Of a stretch of 64,000 nucleotides of DNA, positions 6,756 to 15,174 are shown in pieces; positions within the stretch are counted from its first letter, which is position 1; every line of letters starts with the position of its first letter. The position numbers and the translations under genes are program-made. The notes beneath the pieces were generated by a model that saw only the letters and a program-made list of their open reading frames with translations, was not told the origin of the DNA and ran no database searches. This DNA is from an uncultured Collinsella sp. (GTDB lineage Bacteria; Actinomycetota; Coriobacteriia; Coriobacteriales; Coriobacteriaceae), in NCBI GenBank assembly GCA_902479075.1, contig CABSNK010000014.1:4550-68549 (forward strand), read 5' to 3'.

Positions 6756-9323
6756 TTATTTGCCCTTGGGCTTGCTGGCGTAGAACTTCTTCTTTTTGGG
6801 CTTGCCTGCGCAGGCGGTCTTGCCGTCGCCGCGCGGCCCTTGGTCGCCGGCCTGCGCGTGCGCGGGCGCTGCTGCGCGAGGCTTGTGGGCTTCGGGGTTG
6901 CGCAGCTCCTCGGTTCGCTCGGCAATCTCTTCGGCGCTAAAGCCGACCTCGGCCATGGCGTCCTCGATGGGCAGGCGGCGCACGATATAGCAATGGTGCA
7001 CCTTCTGGTTGCGCGCGAAATCCTCGGGAATGGTCTGCGCCGTAATGTCCTCCAGCACGACGCCCGCGCGTGCGAGCTTGCGCGTCTCGGGGCGGAAGCC
7101 ACGCAGGTTGCAGCTAAAGATGGCGTGGCCGCCCTGTGCGAGCAGGCGCGATACGCCGGCCAAAAGCTCGACATGGTCGCGCTGGACATCCCAGGTGCGG
7201 CGGCCCATCTTGGACGAGTTCGAGAACGTGGGCGGGTCGACAAAGATCAGGTCCCAGCGGTTGCGCGTCTGGCGTTGGTCGCGAATCCAGGCGAGCACGT
7301 CGTCGCGCACAAAATGATGCTGCGGTCCCACAAAGCCGTTTTGGCGCATGTTGCGCTCGGCCCAGTCCAGGTAGGTGTTGGAGAGGTCGACCGTCACGGT
7401 CTCCTCTACGCCGCCGTCCGCCGCGTAGCAGGTGGCGGTGCCGGTATAGGCAAACAGGTTGAGGAAGCGACGCGCCTGCTTGGCGTGCTCGCGCACCAGG
7501 TTGCGGGTGACGCGGTGATCCAGGAAGATACCCACATCCAGATAATCGTCAAAGTTGACGGCAAAGGTGAGTCCACCCTCTTCGATGAGCGGCAGGCGAC
7601 GGCGAGCGATGTTGGCGCGCTCGCCCGATCCGCCCTTGCCGGCGCCCTGCTTGCCGTACTGCGAGCCGCCACGCGAGCGCATGCGGGCCTTGGCGTGCAC
7701 ATGCTCGGCCGGAACATCCAGGATACGCGGTGCGATGGCCAAGATGTCGAGCATGCGGGCCTGGGCTAGCGCGGGATCGATGGTCTTAGGCGCGGCGTAC
7801 TCGGCGATGACGAGCCAGCGGCCCGGCGTCTGCGGGCAGCCCTCGTACAGGTCAATGGCGGCGGAGTAGTCGGGCAGGTCGGCATCGTAGACGCGGTAGC
7901 AGCTCACGCCCTCGCGCTTGGCCCACTTGCGGCGCAGACGGGCATTCTTGCGCAGGCGGTTGGCGAACTGCTCCGACTCGGGGATGAGCACGGGCAGCGG
8001 CTTGCCGTCGCCCAGGTCGAGTGTGGCGGCAGGCTCGGGCATAGGGGTGCCGGCGGCGTTGTCGTTGACTTCGTCGGCATCCGTGACCTCGGCCTCGGCA
8101 TCCGCACTGGTCGAAGCCTCAAACGCTGCGGCGGCGTGGTCGAGCGAAGGCCAGACTTCGACGGTCGCCTCTTCGTTGTTGGGCATGACGGTGATCGAGC
8201 GCTCGGGCTCGGCGTGGAGCGCGCGGGCCAGCAATCCGTCGCGGGTGAGCGCGGCGACCGGCGCCGCGGCAAGCTCGGGCGCGCGGCGCAGCTCGCCGAC
8301 CAGCGTCATGACGTCGTGCATGAGCGAAAGCGGGGTTTCGGTGGTGTCTGCGACCACGGCGGCACCGGCGACAGCGCCTGCATGGTCCAGCACGGTGGCT
8401 GGTTTGGCAGCGCAGAAGTCGACGAAACGCTTGTAGCCGGCGCACTTGATCATACGCTCGGCAGTCTTGCGGGCGGCGGGGTCGATGTCTACGGCCACGA
8501 TGCGCGCCTGGCGCTCGCGCGCCGTCGCCTCGCGCTCGCGCGCCTCGGCAAGCAGTTGTTCCCATAGGTCGGCATCATGCAGCTGCCAGCCCTCAAAACC
8601 CCAGTGCTTGCGCGCGGCACCCGGGGCGCGGTCGGTCAGGATATTCACGGCCTCCAGCAGCAGACCGCCGCCGGCGCACGAGGCATCGATCAGCGTGGGC
8701 AGGGCTTCATTCTCGTAATCATCGGCCGTCAGCTCGCGCTCGCACAGTGCGGTCCAGCCGACCTGCGCCAGCACCAGAGCGGCGTAGTCGGGGCGCAGCA
8801 CGTGCGCGCCCTCGCCGGCACGGGTCGCCGCGGGCGGCAGGCGCTTGAACAGCGGGTCGCCCGAAAGGTCTAGGCTTATGCTCGCGCGGCGCTGGCGCAG
8901 CGAAAGCAGTAGGTGAACATCGGGGTCGGCGGCATCGACGTCGGCGCGACGGCCCGTGGTCTCGGCCAGGCGGTCGCACAATGCGTCCTTGGCGCGCAGG
9001 GCCGAGAAGCGCGTGTTGCGCAGCTGCTCGGTCACGCCGCGGGCGGTAATGGCGATGGTGGCGCCGGGGCGGACGATGCTCTCCCAGGCGATGTCGTAAA
9101 CGCTATCGTACAGTTTATCGGCATCCTGCGCCTCAAAGCGCCCGAGTACCACGAACACGCGGCTCGCCAGGCGCGACCACAGACAGGCGCGGTAGCCTTC
9201 TTCGAGCTCGCCCTCAAACGTGGCGCGGCCCTTCAGCCGGCGAACATGCGAAAGCCCGAGGCGTTTAAGCTCATCGGCGAGTGCGGACTCAAAGCCCTCG
9301 GGGCAGCTTGCGTAAAATTCCAT
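6756..9323 (-). CDS. rlmKL: RlmKL-type 23S rRNA guanine methyltransferase with degenerate RlmL half
   Basis: An 855-residue two-domain protein matching E. coli RlmKL along its length (702 residues there). Order: N-terminal and THUMP domain (1-160), RlmL methyltransferase domain (165-350), an Ala/Asp-rich linker (400-430), and the RlmK domain (470-800) with FAYTG (624-628) and catalytic DPPTFSNS (696-703). RlmK makes m7G2069 of 23S rRNA; RlmL makes m2G2445. In the RlmL half the SAM motif reads DASCAGGGLLLEA (213-225) instead of DPMCGSGTLLIEA, and the NPPYGE catalytic motif is absent where VVADTTETPL (323-332) stands. A basic, Lys-rich C-terminal tail follows. ATG at 9323 has an AGAGAGG site. 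Only the RlmK activity is supported by the motifs. Confidence 0.85.
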   Translation of the reverse strand: MEFYASCPEGFESALADELKRLGLSHVRRLKGRATFEGELEEGYRACLWSRLASRVFVVLGRFEAQDADKLYDSVYDIAWESIVRPGATIAITARGVTEQLRNTRFSALRAKDALCDRLAETTGRRADVDAADPDVHLLLSLRQRRASISLDLSGDPLFKRLPPAATRAGEGAHVLRPDYAALVLAQVGWTALCERELTADDYENEALPTLIDASCAGGGLLLEAVNILTDRAPGAARKHWGFEGWQLHDADLWEQLLAEAREREATARERQARIVAVDIDPAARKTAERMIKCAGYKRFVDFCAAKPATVLDHAGAVAGAAVVADTTETPLSLMHDVMTLVGELRRAPELAAAPVAALTRDGLLARALHAEPERSITVMPNNEEATVEVWPSLDHAAAAFEASTSADAEAEVTDADEVNDNAAGTPMPEPAATLDLGDGKPLPVLIPESEQFANRLRKNARLRRKWAKREGVSCYRVYDADLPDYSAAIDLYEGCPQTPGRWLVIAEYAAPKTIDPALAQARMLDILAIAPRILDVPAEHVHAKARMRSRGGSQYGKQGAGKGGSGERANIARRRLPLIEEGGLTFAVNFDDYLDVGIFLDHRVTRNLVREHAKQARRFLNLFAYTGTATCYAADGGVEETVTVDLSNTYLDWAERNMRQNGFVGPQHHFVRDDVLAWIRDQRQTRNRWDLIFVDPPTFSNSSKMGRRTWDVQRDHVELLAGVSRLLAQGGHAIFSCNLRGFRPETRKLARAGVVLEDITAQTIPEDFARNQKVHHCYIVRRLPIEDAMAEVGFSAEEIAERTEELRNPEAHKPRAAAPAHAQAGDQGPRGDGKTACAGKPKKKKFYASKPKGK

Positions 9324-9398
9324 GGGTGACCTCTCTGGTTGCGTCGCTCCATTATATGATGGATGCTTCGTTTACTCTCGCCCCCGAAAGGAACCCAT

Positions 9399-10226
9399 AT
9401 GATTGATGCGTGCCCCGATTCTGCCGTGCTCTTTTTTGACGTGGACGGCACGCTGGCGTCGTTCGATCCCGACAACATGACCGACAAGGACTTTTCGGCG
9501 GTTCGCCCCTCGCAGGCGGTGATCGAGGCGTTTCATCGTCTGCGCGACGCAGGGCACAAGGCGTTTATCTGCACGGGTCGTCCCTTGTGGCTGATTGCCG
9601 ATGGCCTGCGTGCTTTGGAGCCTGCGGGTGTCGTTGCCATGGCGGGCGCCACGCTCGAGGTCGAGGGTCGCGTGGTGCATGAGGACTGCTTTGACGAGGA
9701 CGTTATCGAGGAGCTTGCGCGCCGTATGGCCGCGGCAGGGATTGAGGCCTTTTTCGAGACCAACGTGGCTACTTTTGCCCTGGAACCCGCGGGTGTTGAG
9801 CAGTCGTCTCTGATCGGCCCTTCTGTGGTGCACAGCGCCGAGGAGATGCGCGTCGACGGCAGTCTGCGCGTGGGCAAGGTATGCCTCAATGTGCCCAGTT
9901 TGGCTCGCGTAGCCAACGATGACGGCTTTATCGATTGCGAGTTTGAGCTGTGTAACACCGGTGGCCAGAATCGCGAGCTGAGCCCCAAGGGCATTGACAA
10001 GGGTGTGGGCGTGGCGCGAGCGCTGGCGTATCTGGGCCGCACTGGCAACGCGCGCACCTTTGGCTTTGGTGATTCGGGTAACGACCTGGGCATGCTCGCC
10101 GCTGTCGAGACGGCCGTGGCCATGGGCAACGCCATGCCTGAGGTCAAGGCGGTCGCCGACTACGTGACCGACGATGTCGCACACGACGGTACCGTCACAG
10201 CGATGCAGCATTTCGGCCTCATCTAA
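9399..10226 (+). CDS. HAD-superfamily (Cof-type) phosphatase
   Basis: A 275-residue HAD hydrolase of the Cof/SupH subgroup. Motif I is FDVDGTL with nucleophile Asp14 and Asp16; motif II lies in FICTGRP; motif III lysine in the SPKGIDKG segment; motif IV is GFGDSGNDLGMLAAV. The cap between motifs II and III is the C2B type. These cytoplasmic enzymes dephosphorylate sugar phosphates, pyridoxal phosphate or flavin precursors; the substrate is not predictable. The ATG at 9399 has GAAAGGA 6 bases upstream and replaces a longer frame starting at 9363. It is divergent from rlmKL. Confidence 0.88.
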   Translation: MIDACPDSAVLFFDVDGTLASFDPDNMTDKDFSAVRPSQAVIEAFHRLRDAGHKAFICTGRPLWLIADGLRALEPAGVVAMAGATLEVEGRVVHEDCFDEDVIEELARRMAAAGIEAFFETNVATFALEPAGVEQSSLIGPSVVHSAEEMRVDGSLRVGKVCLNVPSLARVANDDGFIDCEFELCNTGGQNRELSPKGIDKGVGVARALAYLGRTGNARTFGFGDSGNDLGMLAAVETAVAMGNAMPEVKAVADYVTDDVAHDGTVTAMQHFGLI

Positions 10227-10419
10227 TGAATCCCGCGTTCTGACGTTTGCCCAAACTGTGACTCTTTGCTTTTGCATGCTCAATCGATTTATCAATCCAA
10301 ACACTGAGGTGTTTATACCGTTCGCCGAGAAGATAAAAAACCGCAGCTCACGCCTTGATAAACGTAGGTAAAGTGTTTAGCAGTTTAACGCCCATGTGCA
10401 AGCGAAAGGAATCAGGCAG

Positions 10420-11124
10420 ATGGCAATCAAGGTGTTCGCTGACGGTGCAAACCTCGAGGGCATGCTCGACATGTACGAGAACGGCAACGTTCAGGGTTTC
10501 ACGACCAACCCGTCCCTTATGAAGAAGGGCGGCGTGACGGATTACCGCGCGTTTGCCAAGGAGGTCCTGGCCCACATCACCGATGTGTCCGTCTCGTTTG
10601 AGGTCTTTGCCGACGACGTCGAGACCATGGAGGTCGAGGCGCGCGAGATCGCTACCTGGGCCGAGAACGTCTACGTCAAGATTCCGTGCGTGACTACCAA
10701 GGGCGAGTCCACCGCCGAGCTGGTGCGCAAGCTTTCGGCCGACGGCATCAAGGTCAACGTCACCACCATCTTTACGCCTACGCAGGTCGACGAGATGGTC
10801 GAGGCCGTTGACGCCGAGACGCCGTCCATTATCTCGCTCTTTGCCGGCCGTATCGCCGATACCGGCGTCGACCCCATTCCGTTTATGACGGAGTCGGTCA
10901 AGAAGGCCGCCGCCAAGCCCAACTGTGAGGTCCTGTGGGCGTCCACGCGCGAACTTATCAACATTTACCAGGCAGAAGCCTGCGGTTGCCAGATCATTAC
11001 AGTGCCCAACAGCATCCTGGCCAAGCGCAAGAACATCGGTCGCGACCCGTACGAGGTCTCGCTCGACACCGTGCGCGGCTTTGCCAAAGATATCGCGGCG
11101 CTCGGTTTCCATATCCTGCCGTAG
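10420..11124 (+). CDS. Transaldolase / fructose-6-phosphate aldolase-like
   Basis: A 234-residue short-type transaldolase (TalC/FSA size). The TTNPS motif is at residues 28-32, the Schiff-base lysine is Lys87 in VYVKIPC, and the C-terminal half has the SLFAGRIADTG barrel strand. It would transfer dihydroxyacetone units in the cytoplasm (sedoheptulose-7-P/glyceraldehyde-3-P or fructose-6-P). Start chosen at ATG 10420 after a GAAAGGA site. The last 6 codons are duplicated downstream at 11260-11278 (see findings). The gene is followed by a strong Rho-independent terminator at 11366. Confidence 0.88.
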   Translation: MAIKVFADGANLEGMLDMYENGNVQGFTTNPSLMKKGGVTDYRAFAKEVLAHITDVSVSFEVFADDVETMEVEAREIATWAENVYVKIPCVTTKGESTAELVRKLSADGIKVNVTTIFTPTQVDEMVEAVDAETPSIISLFAGRIADTGVDPIPFMTESVKKAAAKPNCEVLWASTRELINIYQAEACGCQIITVPNSILAKRKNIGRDPYEVSLDTVRGFAKDIAALGFHILP

Positions 11125-11154
11125 CGCGAACACCGACTGTACCGTGGGCTGTTC

Positions 11155-11226
11155 GCCCCGGCCTTTCCTTTCCCTATCGCTCACGCGCTCCGCGAGGGTC
11201 GCGCTAGGCAAAGGAAAGGCCGGGGC
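11155..11226. repeat. GC-rich inverted repeat behind the transaldolase gene
   Basis: Perfect 17-base arms GCCCCGGCCTTTCCTTT (11155-11171) and its complement (11210-11226) enclose a further imperfect palindrome. It lies 30 bases after the stop codon and between two copies of a 16-base stretch of the transaldolase 3' end. Confidence 0.85.
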
Positions 11227-11259
11227 TGCCGGCACGAGCTTGCCAGCAAGTTGGCGATT

Positions 11260-11278
11260 GGCTTCCATATCCTGCCGT
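11260..11278 (+). repeat. Duplicate of the transaldolase 3' end
   Basis: TTCCATATCCTGCCGT here (11262-11277) repeats the last codons of the transaldolase gene (TTCCATATCCTGCCGT at 11107-11122). The two copies are 155 bases apart and bracket the GC-rich inverted repeat. The match continues as GG on the left with one change. Confidence 0.8.
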
Positions 11279-11303
11279 GGGCAAAGGTACCCCCGCCTGC
11301 GCC

Positions 11304-11473
11304 GTGCAAAATTGAGAGTATTCAGCAAGGTAAAGGTCTTTATCAGTTGACCGAAGCATGGAACGGCCCCCGTTTTGGCTCTGACGACGCTAAAACGGGG
11401 GCTGTTTTTTGCTTTTTCGTCTCTGAGGGGCATCCGGAACGGTGGAATTTGCAGAATACTCGCGATTTTGCAC
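11304..11473. repeat. Long inverted repeat enclosing a terminator
   Basis: Arms GTGCAAAATTGAGAGTATTC (from 11304) and the inverted sequence ending GATTTTGCAC (11473) match at 22 of 25 positions over a 120-base interior. The interior contains the terminator at 11366-11410. It fills the gap between the convergent transaldolase and tex genes. Confidence 0.75.
11366..11410 (+). terminator. Rho-independent terminator of the transaldolase gene
   Basis: Arms GCCCCCGTTTT and AAAACGGGGGC (11366-11376 and 11392-11402) enclose a 15-base loop and are followed by TGTTTTTTG. Confidence 0.9.
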
Positions 11474-11505
11474 GTCGCGTGAGGGGGGACCCTTGCTTTG
11501 GCGGT

Positions 11506-13653
11506 TTACTTCCCCTGCACCATGGTGAGCGAGATCTTTTTGCGGTCGCGATCGACCTTCTCGACCCACACCTTGACCGTATCGCCGACGCGCACCACGT
11601 CGCTCGGGTGCTTGACAAAGCGGTTGGCCAGCTTGGAGATGTGCACGAGGCCGTCCTGGTGCACGCCCACGTCGACGAAGGCACCAAAGTCGACGACGTT
11701 GCGCACCGTGCCCTTGAGCTCCATGCCGGGCTCCAGGTCGTCGATGGAAAGTGCCGAGCGGCTAAAGACCACCTCGGGCGCGTCGTCGCGCGGGTCGCGA
11801 CCGGGCTTCTTGAGCTCGTTAACGATGTCGATGAGCGTGAGGGTGCCGCAGCCCAGGTCGCTTGCCAGCGTCGAGATGCTGCCCAGACGGCGCTCGATGT
11901 CGGGCGCGCCGCCGCGGCTGAGCTCGCTTGCTTTAACGCCGGCGCGTTCCAGGACGGCCGTGGCCACCTCGTAGCTCTCGGGGTGGACGCTTGTCGCGTC
12001 GAGCGGGTTCTTGCCGCCGCTGATGCGCAGGAAGCCCGCGGCGTTGAGGTATGCCTTGGGCCCCAGCTTGGGAACCTTCTTGAGCTGGCGGCGATCGGTA
12101 AAGGCGCCGTTTTCCTCGCGGTAGGCCACGATGTTCTTGGCCACGCTCGGCGTGATGCCCGATACATACCCCAGCAGGCTTGCGCTCGCGGTGTTGACGT
12201 CGACGCCCACGCGGTTGACGACGTCCTCCACCACGTGGCCCAGGGTGCGCGAGAGCTCGGCCTGGTCAAGGTCGTGCTGGTACTGGCCCACGCCGATGGA
12301 CTGGGGCGGAATCTTGACGAGCTCTGCCAGCGGGTCCTGCAGGCGGCGGCCCAAGCTCATGGCGCCGCGCACGGTGACGTCCAGGTCGGGATATTCCTGG
12401 CTGGCGAGCTCGGAGGCGGAGTACACCGACGCGCCGGCCTCGTTGACGATGGTGTATCGCAGTCCGGGTGCCTGCTCGGCAATGAACTCCGAGACGACTT
12501 CCTCGGTCTCGCGGCTGGCGGTGCCGTTGCCGATGACGATGGTGTTGACGCTGTCCTTCTTGACGAGGCGGGCGAGCTCGCGCTTGGTGCCGGCGACGTC
12601 GTGGCGCGGCTTGGTGGGGTAGACCACGCCGTGGTCGAGCAGCTTGCCGGTCTCGTCCATGACGGCGACCTTGCAGCCTGTGCGGTAGCCCGGGTCGAGC
12701 GCGAGCACGCGGGCGCCGCGCACGGGGCGTGCCGAGAGCAAGCCTTCGAGATTCTTGGCAAAGACGTTGATGGCCTCGGTCTGGGCGCGAACGGTGAGTT
12801 TGGCGCGGGCCTCGCGCTCCAGCGAGGGGGCCATGAGGCGCTTGTAGCCGTCGGCGATAGCGGCGTCAAAGACGGGCGCGAACACGCCCTGGCGGCGGGG
12901 CCAACGGCTGCCGAGGCGCGCCGTGGCGACAGCGCCGTCGACGTTCACGCGCACGCGGAGCTTGCCCTCGCGCTCACCGCGGTCGATAGCCAGCACGCGG
13001 TGGTTGGGTATACGGCGCAGCGGCTCATCATAGCTGTAGTAGGGCTCGTAGGGAGTCTTTTCGGCGGGGTCGGTGGCCTCGACGACGATATCGGCGGTGT
13101 TTTGCGTAAAGGCGCGCAGGTCGGCGACGTTCTCGGGGTCTTCGGCCACCGTCTCGGCCACGATGTCGGCGGCGCCGGCGAGCGCCTTCTCGGGCGTGTC
13201 GAAGCCGGCTTCCTCGTTGACGTATGCCGCGGCGGCGTCGAGTGCACTGCCCTTGGCCGAGGCCTGCATGATGATCATGTTGGCAAGCGGCTCCAGGCCT
13301 GCCTCGCGGGCCTTCTGCGCGCGGGTCATGCGCTTTTTGCGGTAGGGCTTGTAGAGGTCCTCGACACGCTGGAGCTGCGTGGCCTCGCGAATCTGCTGCT
13401 CGAGTTCGGGCGTGAGCTTGCCCTGGGCGTCGATAAGCAGAATGACGTCCTCTTTACGCTGCTCAAGATTGCGCAGGTAGGACAGGCGCTCGTCGAGGGC
13501 GCGCAGGGCGACATCGTCCATGCCGCCCGTGGCCTCCTTGCGGTAGCGCGAGATAAAGGGGATGGTGTTGCCCTCGTCGATGAGCTTGACGGCCGCCTCG
13601 ATGTTGGCGGCCTTAAGGTTGAGCTCGCGGGCGAGCTGGGCGATAAGATCCAT
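11506..13653 (-). CDS. tex: Tex-family transcription accessory protein
   Basis: A 715-residue Tex protein (usual length 700-780). Order: N-terminal helical Tex domain (IPFISRYRKEATGG), YqgF/RuvC-like domain (RVLALDPGYRTGCKVAVMD), helix-hairpin-helix repeats (VNTASASLLGYVSGI, KKVPKLGPKAYLNAAGFLRI), and a C-terminal S1 RNA-binding domain (LKGTVRNVVDFGAFVDVGVHQDGLVHIS). Tex binds nucleic acid and associates with transcription; it acts in the cytoplasm. The ATG at 13653 is chosen because AAGGAG lies 7 bases upstream; 52 in-frame codons further up run into a repeat element and are not expected to be translated. Confidence 0.93.
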   Translation of the reverse strand: MDLIAQLARELNLKAANIEAAVKLIDEGNTIPFISRYRKEATGGMDDVALRALDERLSYLRNLEQRKEDVILLIDAQGKLTPELEQQIREATQLQRVEDLYKPYRKKRMTRAQKAREAGLEPLANMIIMQASAKGSALDAAAAYVNEEAGFDTPEKALAGAADIVAETVAEDPENVADLRAFTQNTADIVVEATDPAEKTPYEPYYSYDEPLRRIPNHRVLAIDRGEREGKLRVRVNVDGAVATARLGSRWPRRQGVFAPVFDAAIADGYKRLMAPSLEREARAKLTVRAQTEAINVFAKNLEGLLSARPVRGARVLALDPGYRTGCKVAVMDETGKLLDHGVVYPTKPRHDVAGTKRELARLVKKDSVNTIVIGNGTASRETEEVVSEFIAEQAPGLRYTIVNEAGASVYSASELASQEYPDLDVTVRGAMSLGRRLQDPLAELVKIPPQSIGVGQYQHDLDQAELSRTLGHVVEDVVNRVGVDVNTASASLLGYVSGITPSVAKNIVAYREENGAFTDRRQLKKVPKLGPKAYLNAAGFLRISGGKNPLDATSVHPESYEVATAVLERAGVKASELSRGGAPDIERRLGSISTLASDLGCGTLTLIDIVNELKKPGRDPRDDAPEVVFSRSALSIDDLEPGMELKGTVRNVVDFGAFVDVGVHQDGLVHISKLANRFVKHPSDVVRVGDTVKVWVEKVDRDRKKISLTMVQGK

Positions 13654-13709
13654 GGGACTCCTTGCGTTTAAGGTGCGTTTGCAGCACAGAGCTACCAAGG
13701 ATACCACCC

Positions 13710-13732
13710 GTCCCAAAAGGCTGTTTTGGGAC
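13710..13732. repeat. Short hairpin upstream of tex
   Basis: GTCCCAAAA and TTTTGGGAC pair around a 5-base loop, 57 bases upstream of the tex start codon, directly next to the family D element. Confidence 0.6.
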
Positions 13733-13735
13733 CGC

Positions 13736-13895
13736 GCCACGAAAACGGCCTTTCTACTACGTTTTACCCGTAGGGGCTGACCATACCTGGGTTTTCCGAA
13801 AATCGGCAAGACGTTTACCTGCGGTTTTTATTTCGCGAAATTCGGTATGGTTGAGGGCGATTGGTTAAACGTAGTAGATAGGCGCATTTCGTGGC
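13736..13895. repeat. Family D long inverted repeat, copy 1
   Basis: 33-base arms (13736-13768 and 13863-13895) pair at 28 positions; the best part is CTACTACGTTTTACC against GGTTAAACGTAGTAG. Inside, ACCATACC pairs with GGTATGGT and the segment TTTACCTGCGGTTTTT is shared with copy 2 at 23311-23462. Upstream of tex; the rest of the 13654-14065 gap holds a hairpin and a terminator but no gene. Confidence 0.8.
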
Positions 13896-13956
13896 AAACG
13901 AATCAAACTTAGGTACAAAATAGCCCTCGCCCCAGAAAAATCGTCGGCAAGGTAGC

Positions 13957-13991
13957 AAAATGCCCCGCGAGCAGGAGGTTGCTCGCGGGGC
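13957..13991 (-). terminator. Terminator of the SDR-MFS-Gfo operon
   Basis: Arms GCCCCGCGAGC / GCTCGCGGGGC (13962-13972, 13981-13991); on the minus strand the stem is followed by TTTTGC. It lies 75 bases behind the stop of the last operon gene. Confidence 0.85.
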
Positions 13992-14065
13992 AAAGAAGAG
14001 GGGCTTAATTTGTGGCGGACCGAGGGACTCGGCATGGGGTTTCTGCCGCGGTCGCTCTTAAGGCA

Positions 14066-15106
14066 TTACAGCTCGACGAGCTGGCCGGTCTCGGCGGCCT
14101 CCTTGATAGCGTTGAGAAGCGTGAGCGTCTTGACGTTATCGGCGGGGGTCACGACGGGCTCGACCTCGCGGCGGACAACCTTCACAAAGTGCTTGAGCTG
14201 CATCTTGTGCGGCAGTGCCGGGTCGACGGCCGGAATCTCCATCTGCAGCGGCTTGTGCCAGTTGGAGGCGCCGTCGTAGGAGAACTGGTGCAGGCGGGGC
14301 AGCGACAGGGCGCCCTTAGTGCCGCCGATAAAGTAGGCGTCGGCGTCGAAGGGGCGGTACTGCGGGTCCTCGCGAGCGGTTGCCTCCCAGTTCCAGGGGC
14401 TGGCGGTGGCGTCGGAGATGGTCATGCTTGCGAGCGCGCCATCGGCAAAACGGACGTTGACCACGGCGGAGTCCTCGGTCTCAAAACCGCGGGCGGCGCT
14501 GGACTGCATACCCTGGACGGCAACGGGCTCGCCCAGCAGGTAGCGGAGCAGGTCGACGTCGTGCACCAGGTTGACCAGGATCGGGCCGGCACCCTTCTTG
14601 CGGCGCCATTCGACATCGAAGTACTCGTCATTCTTATAGATCATGTAGTGGAAGCTCGACACGGTGAGCTTGCCCAGCTCGCCGGACTCGATGATCTCCT
14701 TGGCCTTGTTGACGAAGGGGTTGTGGCGACGGTGCTGACCCACGAGCACGGGCACGCCGGCGGTCTCGGCCTCGGCAGCGAAAGCCTGGGCATCCTCCAG
14801 GTCGTTGGAGATCGGCTTTTCGACCAGCGGCACGATATTGCGCTTCACAGCCTCGCGGGCAACGCCCAGGTGCAGGTCGTTGGGCGTGGCGATGATGACG
14901 GCCTCGGGCTTAACCTCGTCCATCATCTGGGCGGGATCGGTGAAGAACGGCACGCCGGCGGCCTCAGCCGTGGCGCGGGCGCCCTCAAAGGCGTCGGCGA
15001 TGGCGACGAGCTCGGCCTCGGGCTCCTCGGTGACAAAGCGGATGTGGTTGCGGCCCATGGCGCCGGCGCCGATAACGGCAATGCGGACGGGGTTGAGCTC
15101 AGACAT
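14066..15106 (-). CDS. Gfo/Idh/MocA-family NAD(P)-dependent oxidoreductase
   Basis: A 346-residue oxidoreductase with an N-terminal Rossmann fold (VRIAVIGAGAMGRNH, residues 7-21) and the family motif EKPIS (residue about 95), the lysine of which takes part in catalysis. The C-terminal half has the alpha/beta substrate domain with NLVHDVDLLRYLLG. Members oxidise or reduce polyols, inositols or sugars in the cytoplasm. Last gene of a minus-strand operon with an MFS transporter and an SDR dehydrogenase, so all three may serve uptake and oxidation of one polyol or sugar acid. ATG 15106 follows AAGGAG. The true substrate is unknown. Confidence 0.87.
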   Translation of the reverse strand: MSELNPVRIAVIGAGAMGRNHIRFVTEEPEAELVAIADAFEGARATAEAAGVPFFTDPAQMMDEVKPEAVIIATPNDLHLGVAREAVKRNIVPLVEKPISNDLEDAQAFAAEAETAGVPVLVGQHRRHNPFVNKAKEIIESGELGKLTVSSFHYMIYKNDEYFDVEWRRKKGAGPILVNLVHDVDLLRYLLGEPVAVQGMQSSAARGFETEDSAVVNVRFADGALASMTISDATASPWNWEATAREDPQYRPFDADAYFIGGTKGALSLPRLHQFSYDGASNWHKPLQMEIPAVDPALPHKMQLKHFVKVVRREVEPVVTPADNVKTLTLLNAIKEAAETGQLVEL

Positions 15107-15134
15107 TTCGACTCCTTAATACTGGTGACCGTGG

Positions 15135-15166
15135 AATGCGACAAAGGGACTGTCCCTTTGTCGCAT
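15135..15166. repeat. Family A palindromic repeat, copy 3
   Basis: ATGCGACAAAGGGACTGTCC and its complementary half form a near-perfect palindrome. It lies between two genes of one operon (MFS stop at 15175, Gfo start at 15106), so here it is inside a polycistronic message rather than at its end. Confidence 0.85.
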
Positions 15167-15174
15167 CGGTAAAA

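Noticed and set aside
11251..13671. An 806-codon plus-strand open frame antisense to tex
   Set aside because: It mirrors the third-position GC pattern of tex; its product is Ala/Gly/Val/His-rich with no family features, and tex is a clear family match.
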